This document shows, one piece after another, positions 26,110 to 33,685 of a stretch of DNA of 35,754 bases. Positions within the stretch are counted from its first letter, which is position 1. Every line of letters starts with the position of its first letter. The notes beneath the pieces were generated by a model, which was not told the origin of the DNA, did no database searches, and worked only from the letters and a program-made list of their open reading frames with translations. The position numbers and the translations under genes were made by a program. This stretch comes from Alkalihalobacillus deserti (lineage in GTDB: Bacteria; Bacillota; Bacilli; Bacillales; Bacillaceae_D), in assembly GCF_020734105.1 (NCBI RefSeq), contig NZ_JAJAFR010000026.1:1-35754 (forward strand), in the 5' to 3' direction.

Positions 26110-26159
26110 CTATATATTGAACCTCGGATTCCTTATAAGTATCTTTTTGGCTGCAGATA

Positions 26160-26340
26160 ACACAACGCACGTCTTCGTCAGCTTCGTGTTTCTCGATCTG
26201 CTCGGTTCTCTTTGCCAAAAACGATTCATATGAAAAAAAGTCGTTTAAGACATTTAAATAAAATGTCAATAATTCTTGGCATGCGCGTTCGATCTTCTCT
26301 TATTAAAATAAGATGACGATGAACTTACATGGTTTCTATT
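26160..26340 (-). other. unexplained segment in place of the 23S gene
   Basis: Between the 16S-23S spacer fragment and the 5S gene, where about 2.9 kb of 23S rRNA should be, lies about 180 bp that I cannot match to 23S, to either spacer, or to a protein. It includes a locally GC-richer part at 26160-26220 and TTGACA near 26262-26267. Confidence 0.4.
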
Positions 26341-26470
26341 TGCATTATCTAGTTTTCAAAGAACCAAGTCTCTAACTTCGATCTAACAAAGTTAGCTACT
26401 ATATAATTGAAGGAAGTTCCTTCAAAACTGAACAAGGTTTCTGACTTCAATCACATCATGTAAGTTGATT
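26340..26470 (-). pseudogene. 16S-23S spacer relic of a lost rrn operon
   Basis: The minus strand reads TTGTTCAGTTTTGAAGGAAC (26412-26445 region), TAGCTAACTT, then GAGACTTGGTTCTTTGAAAA CTAGATAATGC. This aligns well with the spacer right after the 16S gene at 35557-35645. No 16S sequence precedes it; the ABC ATPase gene begins 65 bp away. Confidence 0.75.
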
Positions 26471-26534
26471 CTCATCTATTTATTCTAATTTCATTTAAAT
26501 GATTAGAACATATGAACTAATACAACGCTAATCA

Positions 26535-28235
26535 TTACTCGCAATACAAAGTACGTAAACGATTCAAAGTAGCAGCGATTTCATACCTACGTGGACGTGC
26601 TAATTCGCCCGGATGTCCTTTATGAAGCGAGACGAAACTTAGTCCTTCTTTTTCTATTTGTACTTCGATGGCATTGAGAATTTGCTGTACCGTCATTTTT
26701 TTTGAAAGAATATCGTTTCGCTCTAAATAAAACAATACATCTGCAATCATTCTCGTTTGGCTATCATCAACTAATTGTTCTAGATCATGCAACTGAATAT
26801 CTGTGTTCCCGTATTGAATATGGAAACGTCCACGCGCAATCACTTTATGTTTATTTCCTTTTTTACTATTTAAACTTTTAGCAAGTGGAATACGTTCTTG
26901 TATCTTACCGAATAGATGACCACCTTCATTTTTTCGGTTTACTTGAATCGTTTCAGCAATTCGTTTTGCTTCTTTCGTCACATCATATGGTAGGTACTCT
27001 TCCATTTTGATCACATAATCAGCTACATTAAAATAGTCTCCTGATCCTCCCATCACTAAGATGGTTGAGACATGGTAATCTTGTTTTAATAAGCCAACTT
27101 TATCAACAAAGGGGGTGATAGGTTCTGATTCTTTAGCAATTAATGCTTGCATCCTTGCATCACGGATCATAAAGTTCGTTGCACTCGTATCTTCATCTAT
27201 TAGAATTGTTCTGGCACCAGCTTCAAGCATTTCGATAATATTAGCTGCTTGAGATGTACTTCCACTTGCATTTTCTGTTGTGAAATGGGTCGTATCTTTT
27301 TCGTATGGAAGCTCTCCAATAAATGGCGATATGTCAACCTTCGAGATGCTCCGTCCGTCCTCAGCGCGAATTTTAACAGCTGCTTCATCTGTTATAACAA
27401 ATTCTCTTCCATCGCCTTCAATATGGTTATAGACCCCATGTTCAATTGCTTGTAGTAAAGTAGATTTCCCATGATAACCTCCACCAACAATTAACGTAAT
27501 TCCTTTTCGTATCACCATCCCTTCAAGAGGTTTATCACGGTGAGGGACCGGAATCGAAATGTTCATATCTTTCGGGCTTTGAAATGGAATCGCTCCCTTT
27601 TTTAATGGCTTATCGCTTATCCCCGTCTCCCTCGGCAAAATGGATCCGTTAGCAATAAAGGAAACTAATCCGTGCTCTTTTAAATACTGACGAATGGTTT
27701 CTTGCTGGTCACATAAGTAAATTACATCTTGAATTTCATTTTCTTTTATCTCGTACACTGATCTTTCAATCACTTCTGGGATAATTTGAAAAAAGATTTT
27801 CTTAGCTTCACTTCCTAAAATACGTCGTCCATTTGCAGGTAAACCGATTGATAAACAAATCGTCATAAAATGATCTTCTAATTGTATGGCTGTCCGTTCA
27901 ATCACTTTTTGATTAGGATGATCAATATCTATATCCCCACTTTTACCTGTTCCACCTATCCTCTTATGCACGCCTAGCAACTTTTCATGGATTTTACGGG
28001 CCACGAAATCTTCACAACCAATTTTACGATATCTATTATTCGTCCATTTTTGGCTTATTTCTGTTTCCTTTCTGGGGACGACGACTCGAATTTTAGAGGG
28101 ATTGGCAAATGGATCTCCCTGGACATAATCAATATGTAATACATAGCGCGAAAACTGATATTTTCCTTGTATATCTTTGTAAGCCTTATATCCTTTTTGA
28201 TCAATTTTTTTTAAAGTCTCCTGTAGATTTTTCAC
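26535..28235 (-). CDS. predicted ABC-class ATPase
   Basis: 566 residues of the family annotated as predicted ATPase of the ABC class (COG3044-like, single-chain and not a transporter). Walker A GGGYHGKS at 251-258, a signature-like segment TTENASGSTSQAAN at 319-332, and Walker B-like TILIDEDTSATNF at 343-355. The N-terminal about 230 residues form a family-specific domain, including the RRILGSEAKKIFF segment. Translation starts at GTG with AGGAGG 7 bp upstream. A homologue has been studied as an RNA-binding ATPase in trypanosomes; the bacterial function is not established. Its stop lies next to the rrn relic. Confidence 0.9.
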   Translation of the reverse strand: MKNLQETLKKIDQKGYKAYKDIQGKYQFSRYVLHIDYVQGDPFANPSKIRVVVPRKETEISQKWTNNRYRKIGCEDFVARKIHEKLLGVHKRIGGTGKSGDIDIDHPNQKVIERTAIQLEDHFMTICLSIGLPANGRRILGSEAKKIFFQIIPEVIERSVYEIKENEIQDVIYLCDQQETIRQYLKEHGLVSFIANGSILPRETGISDKPLKKGAIPFQSPKDMNISIPVPHRDKPLEGMVIRKGITLIVGGGYHGKSTLLQAIEHGVYNHIEGDGREFVITDEAAVKIRAEDGRSISKVDISPFIGELPYEKDTTHFTTENASGSTSQAANIIEMLEAGARTILIDEDTSATNFMIRDARMQALIAKESEPITPFVDKVGLLKQDYHVSTILVMGGSGDYFNVADYVIKMEEYLPYDVTKEAKRIAETIQVNRKNEGGHLFGKIQERIPLAKSLNSKKGNKHKVIARGRFHIQYGNTDIQLHDLEQLVDDSQTRMIADVLFYLERNDILSKKMTVQQILNAIEVQIEKEGLSFVSLHKGHPGELARPRRYEIAATLNRLRTLYCE

Positions 28236-28492
28236 AAATTACCTCCTAAATATTGTCGACCTTTTAAAATTAGATCAAGGTTCTTTTTGCTATAATAGAA
28301 GCATTTATAACGCATTATATTGCTCCTAAAACTAGTTTGCTCGCATTGGTCTGTGTAATTTTTTTGCTATTTATACTTTTTCACTTTCCTCTATTTAATA
28401 AACCCTATTAAACCATTTATACTAAGGAATTATATTAACTCACCCTATTAAGACGAAGTGGAATAGAAAAAAATTTAAGTTTTTTAAAAATA
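28236..28492. other. intergenic region upstream of the ABC ATPase
   Basis: It holds the ribosome binding site of the ATPase gene and an AT-rich stretch with a possible -10 (TATTATAG, about 28293-28300, minus strand) but no clear -35. No gene seen. Confidence 0.4.
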
Positions 28493-28543
28493 AAAAAAAC
28501 CAGGTACCGCTAGTATGGACTTGGTCCATGAGCGATACGTGGC
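28493..28543 (-). terminator. long terminator hairpin after the 62-residue gene (copy 2)
   Basis: Minus strand CCACGTATCGCTCATGGACC and TCCATACTAGCGGTACCTGG form a 20-bp arm with few mismatches, followed by TTTTTTTT. Confidence 0.85.
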
Positions 28544-28614
28544 ATTAATTGGTGATCTAAATGGTAAATTAACTAAACATAAGAAAAGTACCCTTTACAG
28601 ATGCCTTCCTTTCT

Positions 28615-28803
28615 TTATTCCACTTCTTCAATTTTTACACTTAAAACATTATCTAAATTAACTATCTCTGTGCTTGATACTTCATACCACCTAAATTTTT
28701 TAATTTGTTCCTTTATTCCCGCAAGCCCTCGACCTGGAGCTAGTTCATAACACGCTGTTTTTCCATTTACATATTCAAATGTAACATAAAATTTTTTAAT
28801 CAT
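28615..28803 (-). CDS. 62-residue conserved protein, copy 2
   Basis: MIKKFYVTFEYVNGKTACYE... is identical to the copy at 16103-16291 over residues 6-59. Same GGGAG ribosome binding site and leader. A strong terminator follows, giving this copy a complete transcription unit. Function unknown; the family is not one I recognise. Confidence 0.75.
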   Translation of the reverse strand: MIKKFYVTFEYVNGKTACYELAPGRGLAGIKEQIKKFRWYEVSSTEIVNLDNVLSVKIEEVE

Positions 28804-28858
28804 TACTAATCATCTCCCTTTTATTTACTATATGTTCTATATAGGAAAATGAGTTCTG

Positions 28859-28940
28859 TAGCATACCCTGTTTGATTCGAACCAACATTCACTTAGTCGA
28901 GGGAATCACTAATTACTCAAATCAATTGAGCTAAGGAGAC
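28859..28940 (-). pseudogene. degenerate tRNA-like sequence, copy 2
   Basis: Better preserved than copy 1: D arm GCTC-AATTGATTT-GAGT, anticodon stem TTAGT/ACTAA perfectly paired but with a 10-base loop GATTCCCTCG, T arm GTTGG-TTCGAAT-CAAAC with one mismatch, acceptor GTCTCCT/AGGGTAT with one mismatch and G-U pairs, then G-CTA in place of CCA. The oversize loop is shared by both copies. It precedes the 62-residue gene by about 55 bp. Confidence 0.6.
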
Positions 28941-29336
28941 AAAAAAATAAACAACCAATTATTTTTAAATTTTCGTAAGATGAGGTAATATCAACCTGCT
29001 ACTAAAAGAGAGTTCCATATTTTACAGGTCAAATATGTGACTCTTTTGAACTTCTCTTTAACTAACGCACTCTTTAAGTTAGGTGTATTTCACAAAAACA
29101 CTAAGCTTGTCATTTGTTAAAAAAATTGAGAGAACTATTTAATCGTCAATTTATCCTGTGTAACTTATATCCTTCCCCATCAACTCTTCAATCTAGAGTG
29201 CTTCGTGTTGGTCAACAGTTTATATTTTCAGTTCCTACTGATCACTTTATTCTGTTCATTCTCAATTTTTTTTACTTTCATCAGGAGCAGTTGTTGGCTC
29301 AATTTTGTTGTAATAATATGTGTTATACCAAGAAGT
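28941..29336. other. intergenic, mostly unrecognised
   Basis: The first 160 bp belong to the repeated module. The rest is AT-rich; a plus-strand frame at 29114-29338 lacks a ribosome binding site and looks random. Confidence 0.4.
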
Positions 29337-29366
29337 AGAGGTAAAGTGCACAAATGCACTTTACCT
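29337..29366. terminator. hairpin after the 60-residue gene
   Basis: GAGGTAAAGTGCA and TGCACTTTACCTC form a perfect 13-bp stem with a short loop, about 6 bp after the stop at 29372. Confidence 0.75.
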
Positions 29367-29371
29367 CAAAA

Positions 29372-29554
29372 TTAAATCAAAGTAACTGAACCGGGCTCTC
29401 TTATTTCAAGAGGGTCTTCGGTTTCAAGAGGTTTATTAATTTCAACAACAGGTGGCTTTGAATCAGATCGATTAGTTGACTCATTAATCGGGCTCATATT
29501 TTCGGGTTCACCAACATTGTTCATAGCTGACGGAAATCTTCTATCTTTAGCCAT
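29372..29554 (-). CDS. 60-residue proline/glutamate-rich protein, unknown function
   Basis: MAKDRRFPSAMNNVGEPENM... No cysteine, no membrane segment, likely unstructured (many P, E, N, S). GGAGGTG lies 5 bp before ATG and a hairpin follows the stop, so it is very probably expressed. Small proteins of this style are common among spore-associated genes in bacilli, but no family is recognised. Confidence 0.7.
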   Translation of the reverse strand: MAKDRRFPSAMNNVGEPENMSPINESTNRSDSKPPVVEINKPLETEDPLEIREPGSVTLI

Positions 29555-29865
29555 AATAACACCTCCGTTACATAGGATAGGCTAAACAGCACTAAAATAA
29601 AGCTGGGATAAATTGGGGGAAATAGGCGGAATGTTTTTACCGGTGAATCAGCTCGTTATAGAAGGATTAAGATAGAATTGAAGAGTACACCGTGCATTAT
29701 TGTGACGAAAACGTGCTTTTTTTAATTTATATTGTCCCTTTATCCTACGTTCAAAAGCCTATCAATTTAATATTTTATGTGGAATTCACTTAAATATACG
29801 TTATACTTAAATATTAATAGAGTTATTTGGAACGTCGATACTTTTTATTATTAGGAGGAGTCCGA
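29555..29865. other. divergent intergenic region
   Basis: It separates the minus-strand 60-residue gene from the plus-strand exonuclease gene. TATACT (about 29801-29806) could be a plus-strand -10, but no good -35 is seen at the right distance. Confidence 0.35.
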
Positions 29866-30492
29866 TTGGATTTTGTTGCGATAGACTTTGAAACAGCTAA
29901 TACGAATCGTTCGAGTGTTTGTTCGATTGGACTTGTTGTTGTGAAAAATGGCAAGATTGCCGAAGAATATTATCAATTAATTAAACCAAACGATATGTAC
30001 TTTGACCCCATTTGTGTAAGAATTCATGGGATTACCCCTGAAGATGTCAAGGGCGCCCCATCATTTAATGAAGTGTGGAAGGACATCTCCCATTTACTAG
30101 AAGGAAACCTCGTCATTGCCCATAATGCAAGTTTTGATATGTCCGTATTGAGGTACTCACTTGATGAGTGTAGGCTCGAATATCCTTCGTTTTCTTATAA
30201 CTGTACCGTTAATGTTTCTAAAAAAACATGGCATGGTCTACATAGTTATTCACTGAATGTGGTCGCAGAGCATTTACAGATTGAATTTAAACACCACCAT
30301 GCACTCGAGGACGCACAAGTGGCAGCGCAAGTATATCTTCAAGCTTGCAAACACAATAATGTTACAAGTCATGAAGAACTCATTGAAAAACTAGAAATTG
30401 GTCAAGGAACGGTTTATGCCAACGGTTATACACCAGCACGTGCCAACAAAAAGAAAAGCAAAAATAAGAGAAACTCGTTAAAAATAAGTTAA
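29866..30492 (+). CDS. DnaQ-like 3'-5' exonuclease
   Basis: 208 residues. Start chosen at TTG 29866, which has AGGAGGAG 6 bp upstream; the longer frame from 29827 has none. DEDDh motifs are complete: ExoI FVAIDFETAN (Asp7, Glu9), ExoII AHNASFDMSVL (Asp91), ExoIII HHALEDAQVA (His145, Asp149). A basic tail (ANKKKSKNKRNS) follows. Such stand-alone epsilon-like exonucleases are common in Firmicutes; the role may be DNA repair or RNA trimming. Monocistronic on the plus strand. Confidence 0.9.
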   Translation: MDFVAIDFETANTNRSSVCSIGLVVVKNGKIAEEYYQLIKPNDMYFDPICVRIHGITPEDVKGAPSFNEVWKDISHLLEGNLVIAHNASFDMSVLRYSLDECRLEYPSFSYNCTVNVSKKTWHGLHSYSLNVVAEHLQIEFKHHHALEDAQVAAQVYLQACKHNNVTSHEELIEKLEIGQGTVYANGYTPARANKKKSKNKRNSLKIS

Positions 30493-30515
30493 CCAGAAAA
30501 CAAAAATATGTAATA

Positions 30516-30553
30516 AGGGATGATACGCTTGTTCGTAAGCAGCTCATCCCTTG
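30516..30553 (+). terminator. hairpin after the exonuclease gene
   Basis: AAGGGATGA...GCTT and AAGC...TCATCCCTT pair as a two-part stem 24 bp after the stop. The U-tract is poor. Confidence 0.6.
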
Positions 30554-30882
30554 ATACTATAAGAGCTTGTTCATAAACAAGTAATTCATCTAGAGATTCA
30601 TAGTATGTCTTGTTGCGGTCTTGAAGCTCTCTCAGCTGCTGTTAGTATACGAGCAGCCAACTGCTCATAAAGGACTTTTCGCCCTATTTCCATGTTTTGT
30701 TCGCTCTGTTCTTTGAATTAGTCAATTATAGATGGAAAAACCCTCTCCTCGATCTGTCCCTTTACTTCACTGATTCCTTTCTCAACACTGTCGATTAGTT
30801 TCCCTTTTTGCTTCTTAAGTTGAAGGCTACCGCAAAAAATACCTCCAATCATGGCAAAAGGAAGAAATGGAGAGTCAAAGTT
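30540..30882 (-). pseudogene. decayed small gene(s), unrecognised
   Basis: From a possible ATG at 30880-30882 the minus strand encodes MNFDSPFLPFAMIGGIFCGS then LQLKKQKGKLIDSVEKGISE and KGQIEERVFPSIID, ending in TAA at 30718. The same frame continues coherently (FKEQSEQNMEIGRKVLYEQL) to a second stop, and a shifted frame continues LRELQDRNKTYYESLDELLV. Charge and heptad pattern suggest an interrupted coiled-coil protein. No good ribosome binding site is seen. It may instead be a real 54-residue gene. Confidence 0.35.
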
Positions 30883-30912
30883 CATTTGATGTAAGAATGT
30901 AGGATTTACATG

Positions 30913-30958
30913 AAAAGAGAAGCAGAGAACCGCTGGCCGGATTCTCTGCTTCTCTTTT
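30913..30958. terminator. long bidirectional terminator
   Basis: AAAAGAGAAGCAGAGAA and TTCTCTGCTTCTCTTTT are perfect 17-bp arms around a 12-base loop, with U-runs on both strands. Confidence 0.92.
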
Positions 30959-31177
30959 CCCAAATACTCATGAATGTTTACTGCGCTCCCGATTCAAAGC
31001 TCTCGGATATAAACGTAATAACCGAATCATTATCACTCAATCGAATTCTGGTGACCCCAACTCCCAACCACCACAAAATCTAGAAGCTGATTGATATTCA
31101 TGTCCATCATCCTTTTAGCAAAACACATTTCCATTACCTTGATCGCAACTCTTCAAGCCTTAAAACCACACGCAAAT

Positions 31178-31204
31178 GAAAAAAGGAAGAGTTCACCCTT
31201 CCTT
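31178..31204 (-). terminator. terminator overlapping the end of the efflux gene
   Basis: Minus strand AAGGAAG-GGTGAACT-CTTCCTTTTTTC; the stem starts within the last codons of the MFS gene. Confidence 0.85.
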
Positions 31205-32422
31205 CTCTAACCACACCTCTTCATCTACTCCCTTCTCTTTCGTCAGCTTAAAGAATGCAACCGCCCCAATAAAAGACGTTGTAAACAAAATCGCCCCCAT
31301 CGGCACAGCAGTTGTTTCATTAATCCCGACAAGCGGAGAAACAAGCGATCCAAGTAATAACGAGAACGTCCCAAGCAACGCACTCGCAGTTCCCGCACGA
31401 TGAGCTTGATGTTCCATCGCCAAGGCAAATGTACTAGTCGTCACCATCCCCATTGAAGTCATGTAAACAAAGATCGGAATGACTAAGAGCGCAAGCGGCC
31501 CTTCGATGATCGTCATCACAAGCAAGAAGATCGTTGCACTCACCGCAATCTTAACAGCCACACGCAGCAAGTCCCTCTCGTGAACAGTCCCGCCAAAACG
31601 TCCGATAATAAAGCTCCCTAAAATAATCGCTAAGCCATTAATTCCAAACAACACACTGAACACTTGAGGCGACACCCCATAAATCCCCTGGTACACAAAC
31701 GGCGTTCCCGCCACATAAGCAAAACTCCCCCCATGAATGAAGCCAACGGTTAGCGCATAGCCAATAAAGCTCCGATCCTTAAACAAGCTCCCCATCGTCC
31801 GCACTGAACTACCAACCGAACTGGGAATCCGCTTCTCCGGAGGTAACGTCTCCTTTAACTTCAGCGCCACCATCAAGACAATAAACAAACCAATTAAACT
31901 TAAAAAATAAAAAATAGAATTCCAGCTCGCAAAAGGTAAAAGCAAAATTGCTCCCCCAGCCATCGGAGCCGCCATTGGCGCAACCGCATTAATCACCATT
32001 AAAAGCGCAAAAAACTTCGTCAGTTCACGGCCACTAAACACATCACGAACAACCGCCCGCGCAATCACAACCCCAGCCGCAGCCGTAAACCCTTGTAAAA
32101 ACCGTGCTACGACCAACACGACAATAGTAGGCGCAAACGCACAAAGAATCGAAGACAGCGCAAATAAGAAAATCGAAATTAATAACGGCTTTTTCCTCCC
32201 CTGCGCATCACTAATCGGCCCCACCACCACTTGACCAGCAGCCAGACCAAGCAAACAAGCCGTTAAACTAAGCTGCACCAAAGAGGCACGAGCCCCTAAA
32301 TCATCCGCAATTTCCGGAAAACTCGGTAAATACATATCAATATTAAGAGGCCCTAATACAGCTAACATTCCGAGTAAAAATGCTAAGCCAAGACGCTCTT
32401 TTCCTGTTGGATTTTGAAGCAT
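31193..32422 (-). CDS. Bcr/CflA-type multidrug efflux MFS transporter
   Basis: 409 residues with 12 predicted membrane helices. The family segment NIDMYLPSFPEI lies in helix 1, motif A GPISDAQGRKKP between helices 2 and 3, and a helix-4 segment ARFLQGFTAAAGVVIARAVV matches the Bcr/CflA drug:H+ antiporter group. AAAGGTG lies about 11 bp before ATG. The gene is visibly richer in G and C, especially at third positions, than its AT-rich neighbours, which may point to transfer from another lineage. The region just upstream carries a 5S relic with terminator. Confidence 0.92.
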   Translation of the reverse strand: MLQNPTGKERLGLAFLLGMLAVLGPLNIDMYLPSFPEIADDLGARASLVQLSLTACLLGLAAGQVVVGPISDAQGRKKPLLISIFLFALSSILCAFAPTIVVLVVARFLQGFTAAAGVVIARAVVRDVFSGRELTKFFALLMVINAVAPMAAPMAGGAILLLPFASWNSIFYFLSLIGLFIVLMVALKLKETLPPEKRIPSSVGSSVRTMGSLFKDRSFIGYALTVGFIHGGSFAYVAGTPFVYQGIYGVSPQVFSVLFGINGLAIILGSFIIGRFGGTVHERDLLRVAVKIAVSATIFLLVMTIIEGPLALLVIPIFVYMTSMGMVTTSTFALAMEHQAHRAGTASALLGTFSLLLGSLVSPLVGINETTAVPMGAILFTTSFIGAVAFFKLTKEKGVDEEVWLEKEG

Positions 32423-32529
32423 GAATGAAAGACACCTTTCTATTATTAAATTTATCAGTTATTAAGCTTACTATTTTATGGCAAAGACATAAATTCCATT
32501 ATACATGGTTCGCCTGTTAAAAAGACATC

Positions 32530-32558
32530 AAAAAAAGCACCCCTGAACGGAATGCTTT
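32530..32558 (-). terminator. rrn-type terminator of the 5S relic
   Basis: AAAGCATTCCGTTCAGGGGT GC then TTTTTTT, nearly identical to the terminators at 25961 and 35325. Confidence 0.85.
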
Positions 32559-32568
32559 CCATTTTTCC

Positions 32569-32602
32569 ACCACTCACAGGGGGAAGCCACCGCGCTGCTG
32601 AA
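32569..32602 (-). pseudogene. 5S rRNA 3' relic (e)
   Basis: On the plus strand CACTCACAGGGGGAAGCC matches the 3' part of the 5S genes (CTCTCACAGGGGGAAGCC), placed at nearly the normal distance from a matching rrn terminator. Beyond 32602 the similarity is lost. A 75-codon frame at 32476-32703 crosses this relic and is not a credible gene. Confidence 0.7.
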
Positions 32603-33029
32603 ATATGTCCAAAAGACAACCCCCACGAAACGACTAATAATAACAGCCACACCCAAAACGAACTTATCGACTCCCTCCCAATCTTTATCGATTTAATTAT
32701 CATATCACAGCAACTAAAAGGACGGAAGGAGTCACTTTCAGTATGTAGTATTTCGGAGAGTTCATGTATTTACAAATAATCAGTAGGAGATGGATAACTC
32801 TTTTTACTGTCGAAACGGAAATTTTCCTAAATCGCTCATATATTAGAATTGCGATTTTCTTTTATTGCAATTGGGTTCTACTGGATAAGGAGGTATACGA
32901 GGATATGTTATAGGTGACATATTGGAATTCAAAGTAACTCAAAAAAATGGTCATAGCCTTTCATAAATAAAGATAGACTTCTTGGAAGATACTGATACTT
33001 TGGAGCTTCGTGAGGTCATTTCTGCGAAG
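32603..33029. other. intergenic, with a plus-strand Shine-Dalgarno and 2-codon ORF
   Basis: At about 32887-32912 AAGGAGG is followed by ATG-TTA-TAG. No gene is recognised; the frame beyond the stop is short. Confidence 0.3.
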
Positions 33030-33431
33030 TTATTTGTTCGTCATCATACGTTTAATCAATCGAATGTCCGTTTCGTGGTCTCTAACTTTTTGAGATACAT
33101 CTTTCAAGATAACTTCTTGTTCAGTATTATGGGCAACTTGTAAAGCGATAGCATCAAGCTTTTTACTCAATTGCTCAAAGTCTTGCTTAGTAACTACGTT
33201 TTCAAGATCTTTCTTAGTAGCAAAATTCTCGAGATCACGTTTCGTAATCATGTTTTCAAGATCTTTCTTAGTAGCTACACTCTCGAGATCATGCTTCATA
33301 ACCATGTTTTCAAGATCTTTCTTAGTAGCTACACTCCCGAGATCATGCTTCGTAACCATGTTTGAATCAAATTCATTTACTCGTCGGTTCAACAATTGTA
33401 ATTCCTTAAGGATTAATTCAGATCTTTCCAT
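33030..33431 (-). CDS. coiled-coil protein built of 9-residue repeats
   Basis: 133 residues from ATG 33431, where GAGAGG lies 9 bp upstream (the ATG at 33440 overlaps the site). Residues about 28-90 consist of seven consecutive 9-residue units of pattern K-x-D-L-E-x-x-x-T (KHDLGSVAT, KKDLENMVM, KHDLESVAT, KKDLENMIT, KRDLENFAT, KKDLENVVT, KQDFEQLSK), flanked by non-repetitive helices. No membrane segment. At DNA level pairs of units form 54-bp near-repeats, so copy number can change by slippage. The style recalls repeat proteins encoded by phages and mobile elements; the function is unknown. Confidence 0.75.
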   Translation of the reverse strand: MERSELILKELQLLNRRVNEFDSNMVTKHDLGSVATKKDLENMVMKHDLESVATKKDLENMITKRDLENFATKKDLENVVTKQDFEQLSKKLDAIALQVAHNTEQEVILKDVSQKVRDHETDIRLIKRMMTNK

Positions 33432-33685
33432 ATAAGACATCCTCTCTAAAAAAATTATTTATGTTCTAGAGACTCGCGCCGCCTTTTAAGTAAGTACTCT
33501 AATTGTAGTTATTATAACATAACAGAACCTCTACACTTTAGCCTGACTAAACCTTTAATCAACCCTAATAAATTACTAACGCAGTTATGTGAATAAATTA
33601 ATCCATGCTAAATGAAGTTGAATACCTTCACTTCAAAATATCCTTTTTCCATCATCCAAACACTTGAGTATTATTTTTTCACTAT

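Larger units (their letters stand above)
28585..29100 (-). repeat. repeated module, copy 2 (tRNA-like sequence + 62-residue gene)
   Basis: Second copy of the module at 16073-16540, same orientation. It carries an insertion of about 50 bp at about 28990-29040 compared with copy 1. Together the copies bracket about 12.1 kb of accessory genes. Confidence 0.75.

Noticed and set aside
16347..28940. The tRNA-like sequences as functional Gly (TCC/CCC) tRNAs
   Set aside because: The anticodon loop has 10 bases in both copies, the acceptor stems have mismatches and CCA is replaced by CTA, so a standard tRNA is unlikely.
29114..29338. Plus-strand 74-codon frame
   Set aside because: No ribosome binding site; composition looks like random AT-rich sequence.
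32476..32703. 75-codon minus-strand frame with a hydrophobic stretch
   Set aside because: It crosses the rrn terminator and 5S relic, has no ribosome binding site, and its middle is the translated relic.
33171..33365. CRISPR-like periodicity at 33.2-33.4 kb
   Set aside because: The repeats are contiguous coding repeats (27/54 bp) without unique spacers; no cas genes are present.
33171..33435. Plus-strand repetitive frames over the 9-residue-repeat gene
   Set aside because: They are antisense shadows of the repeat gene, which has a ribosome binding site on the other strand.
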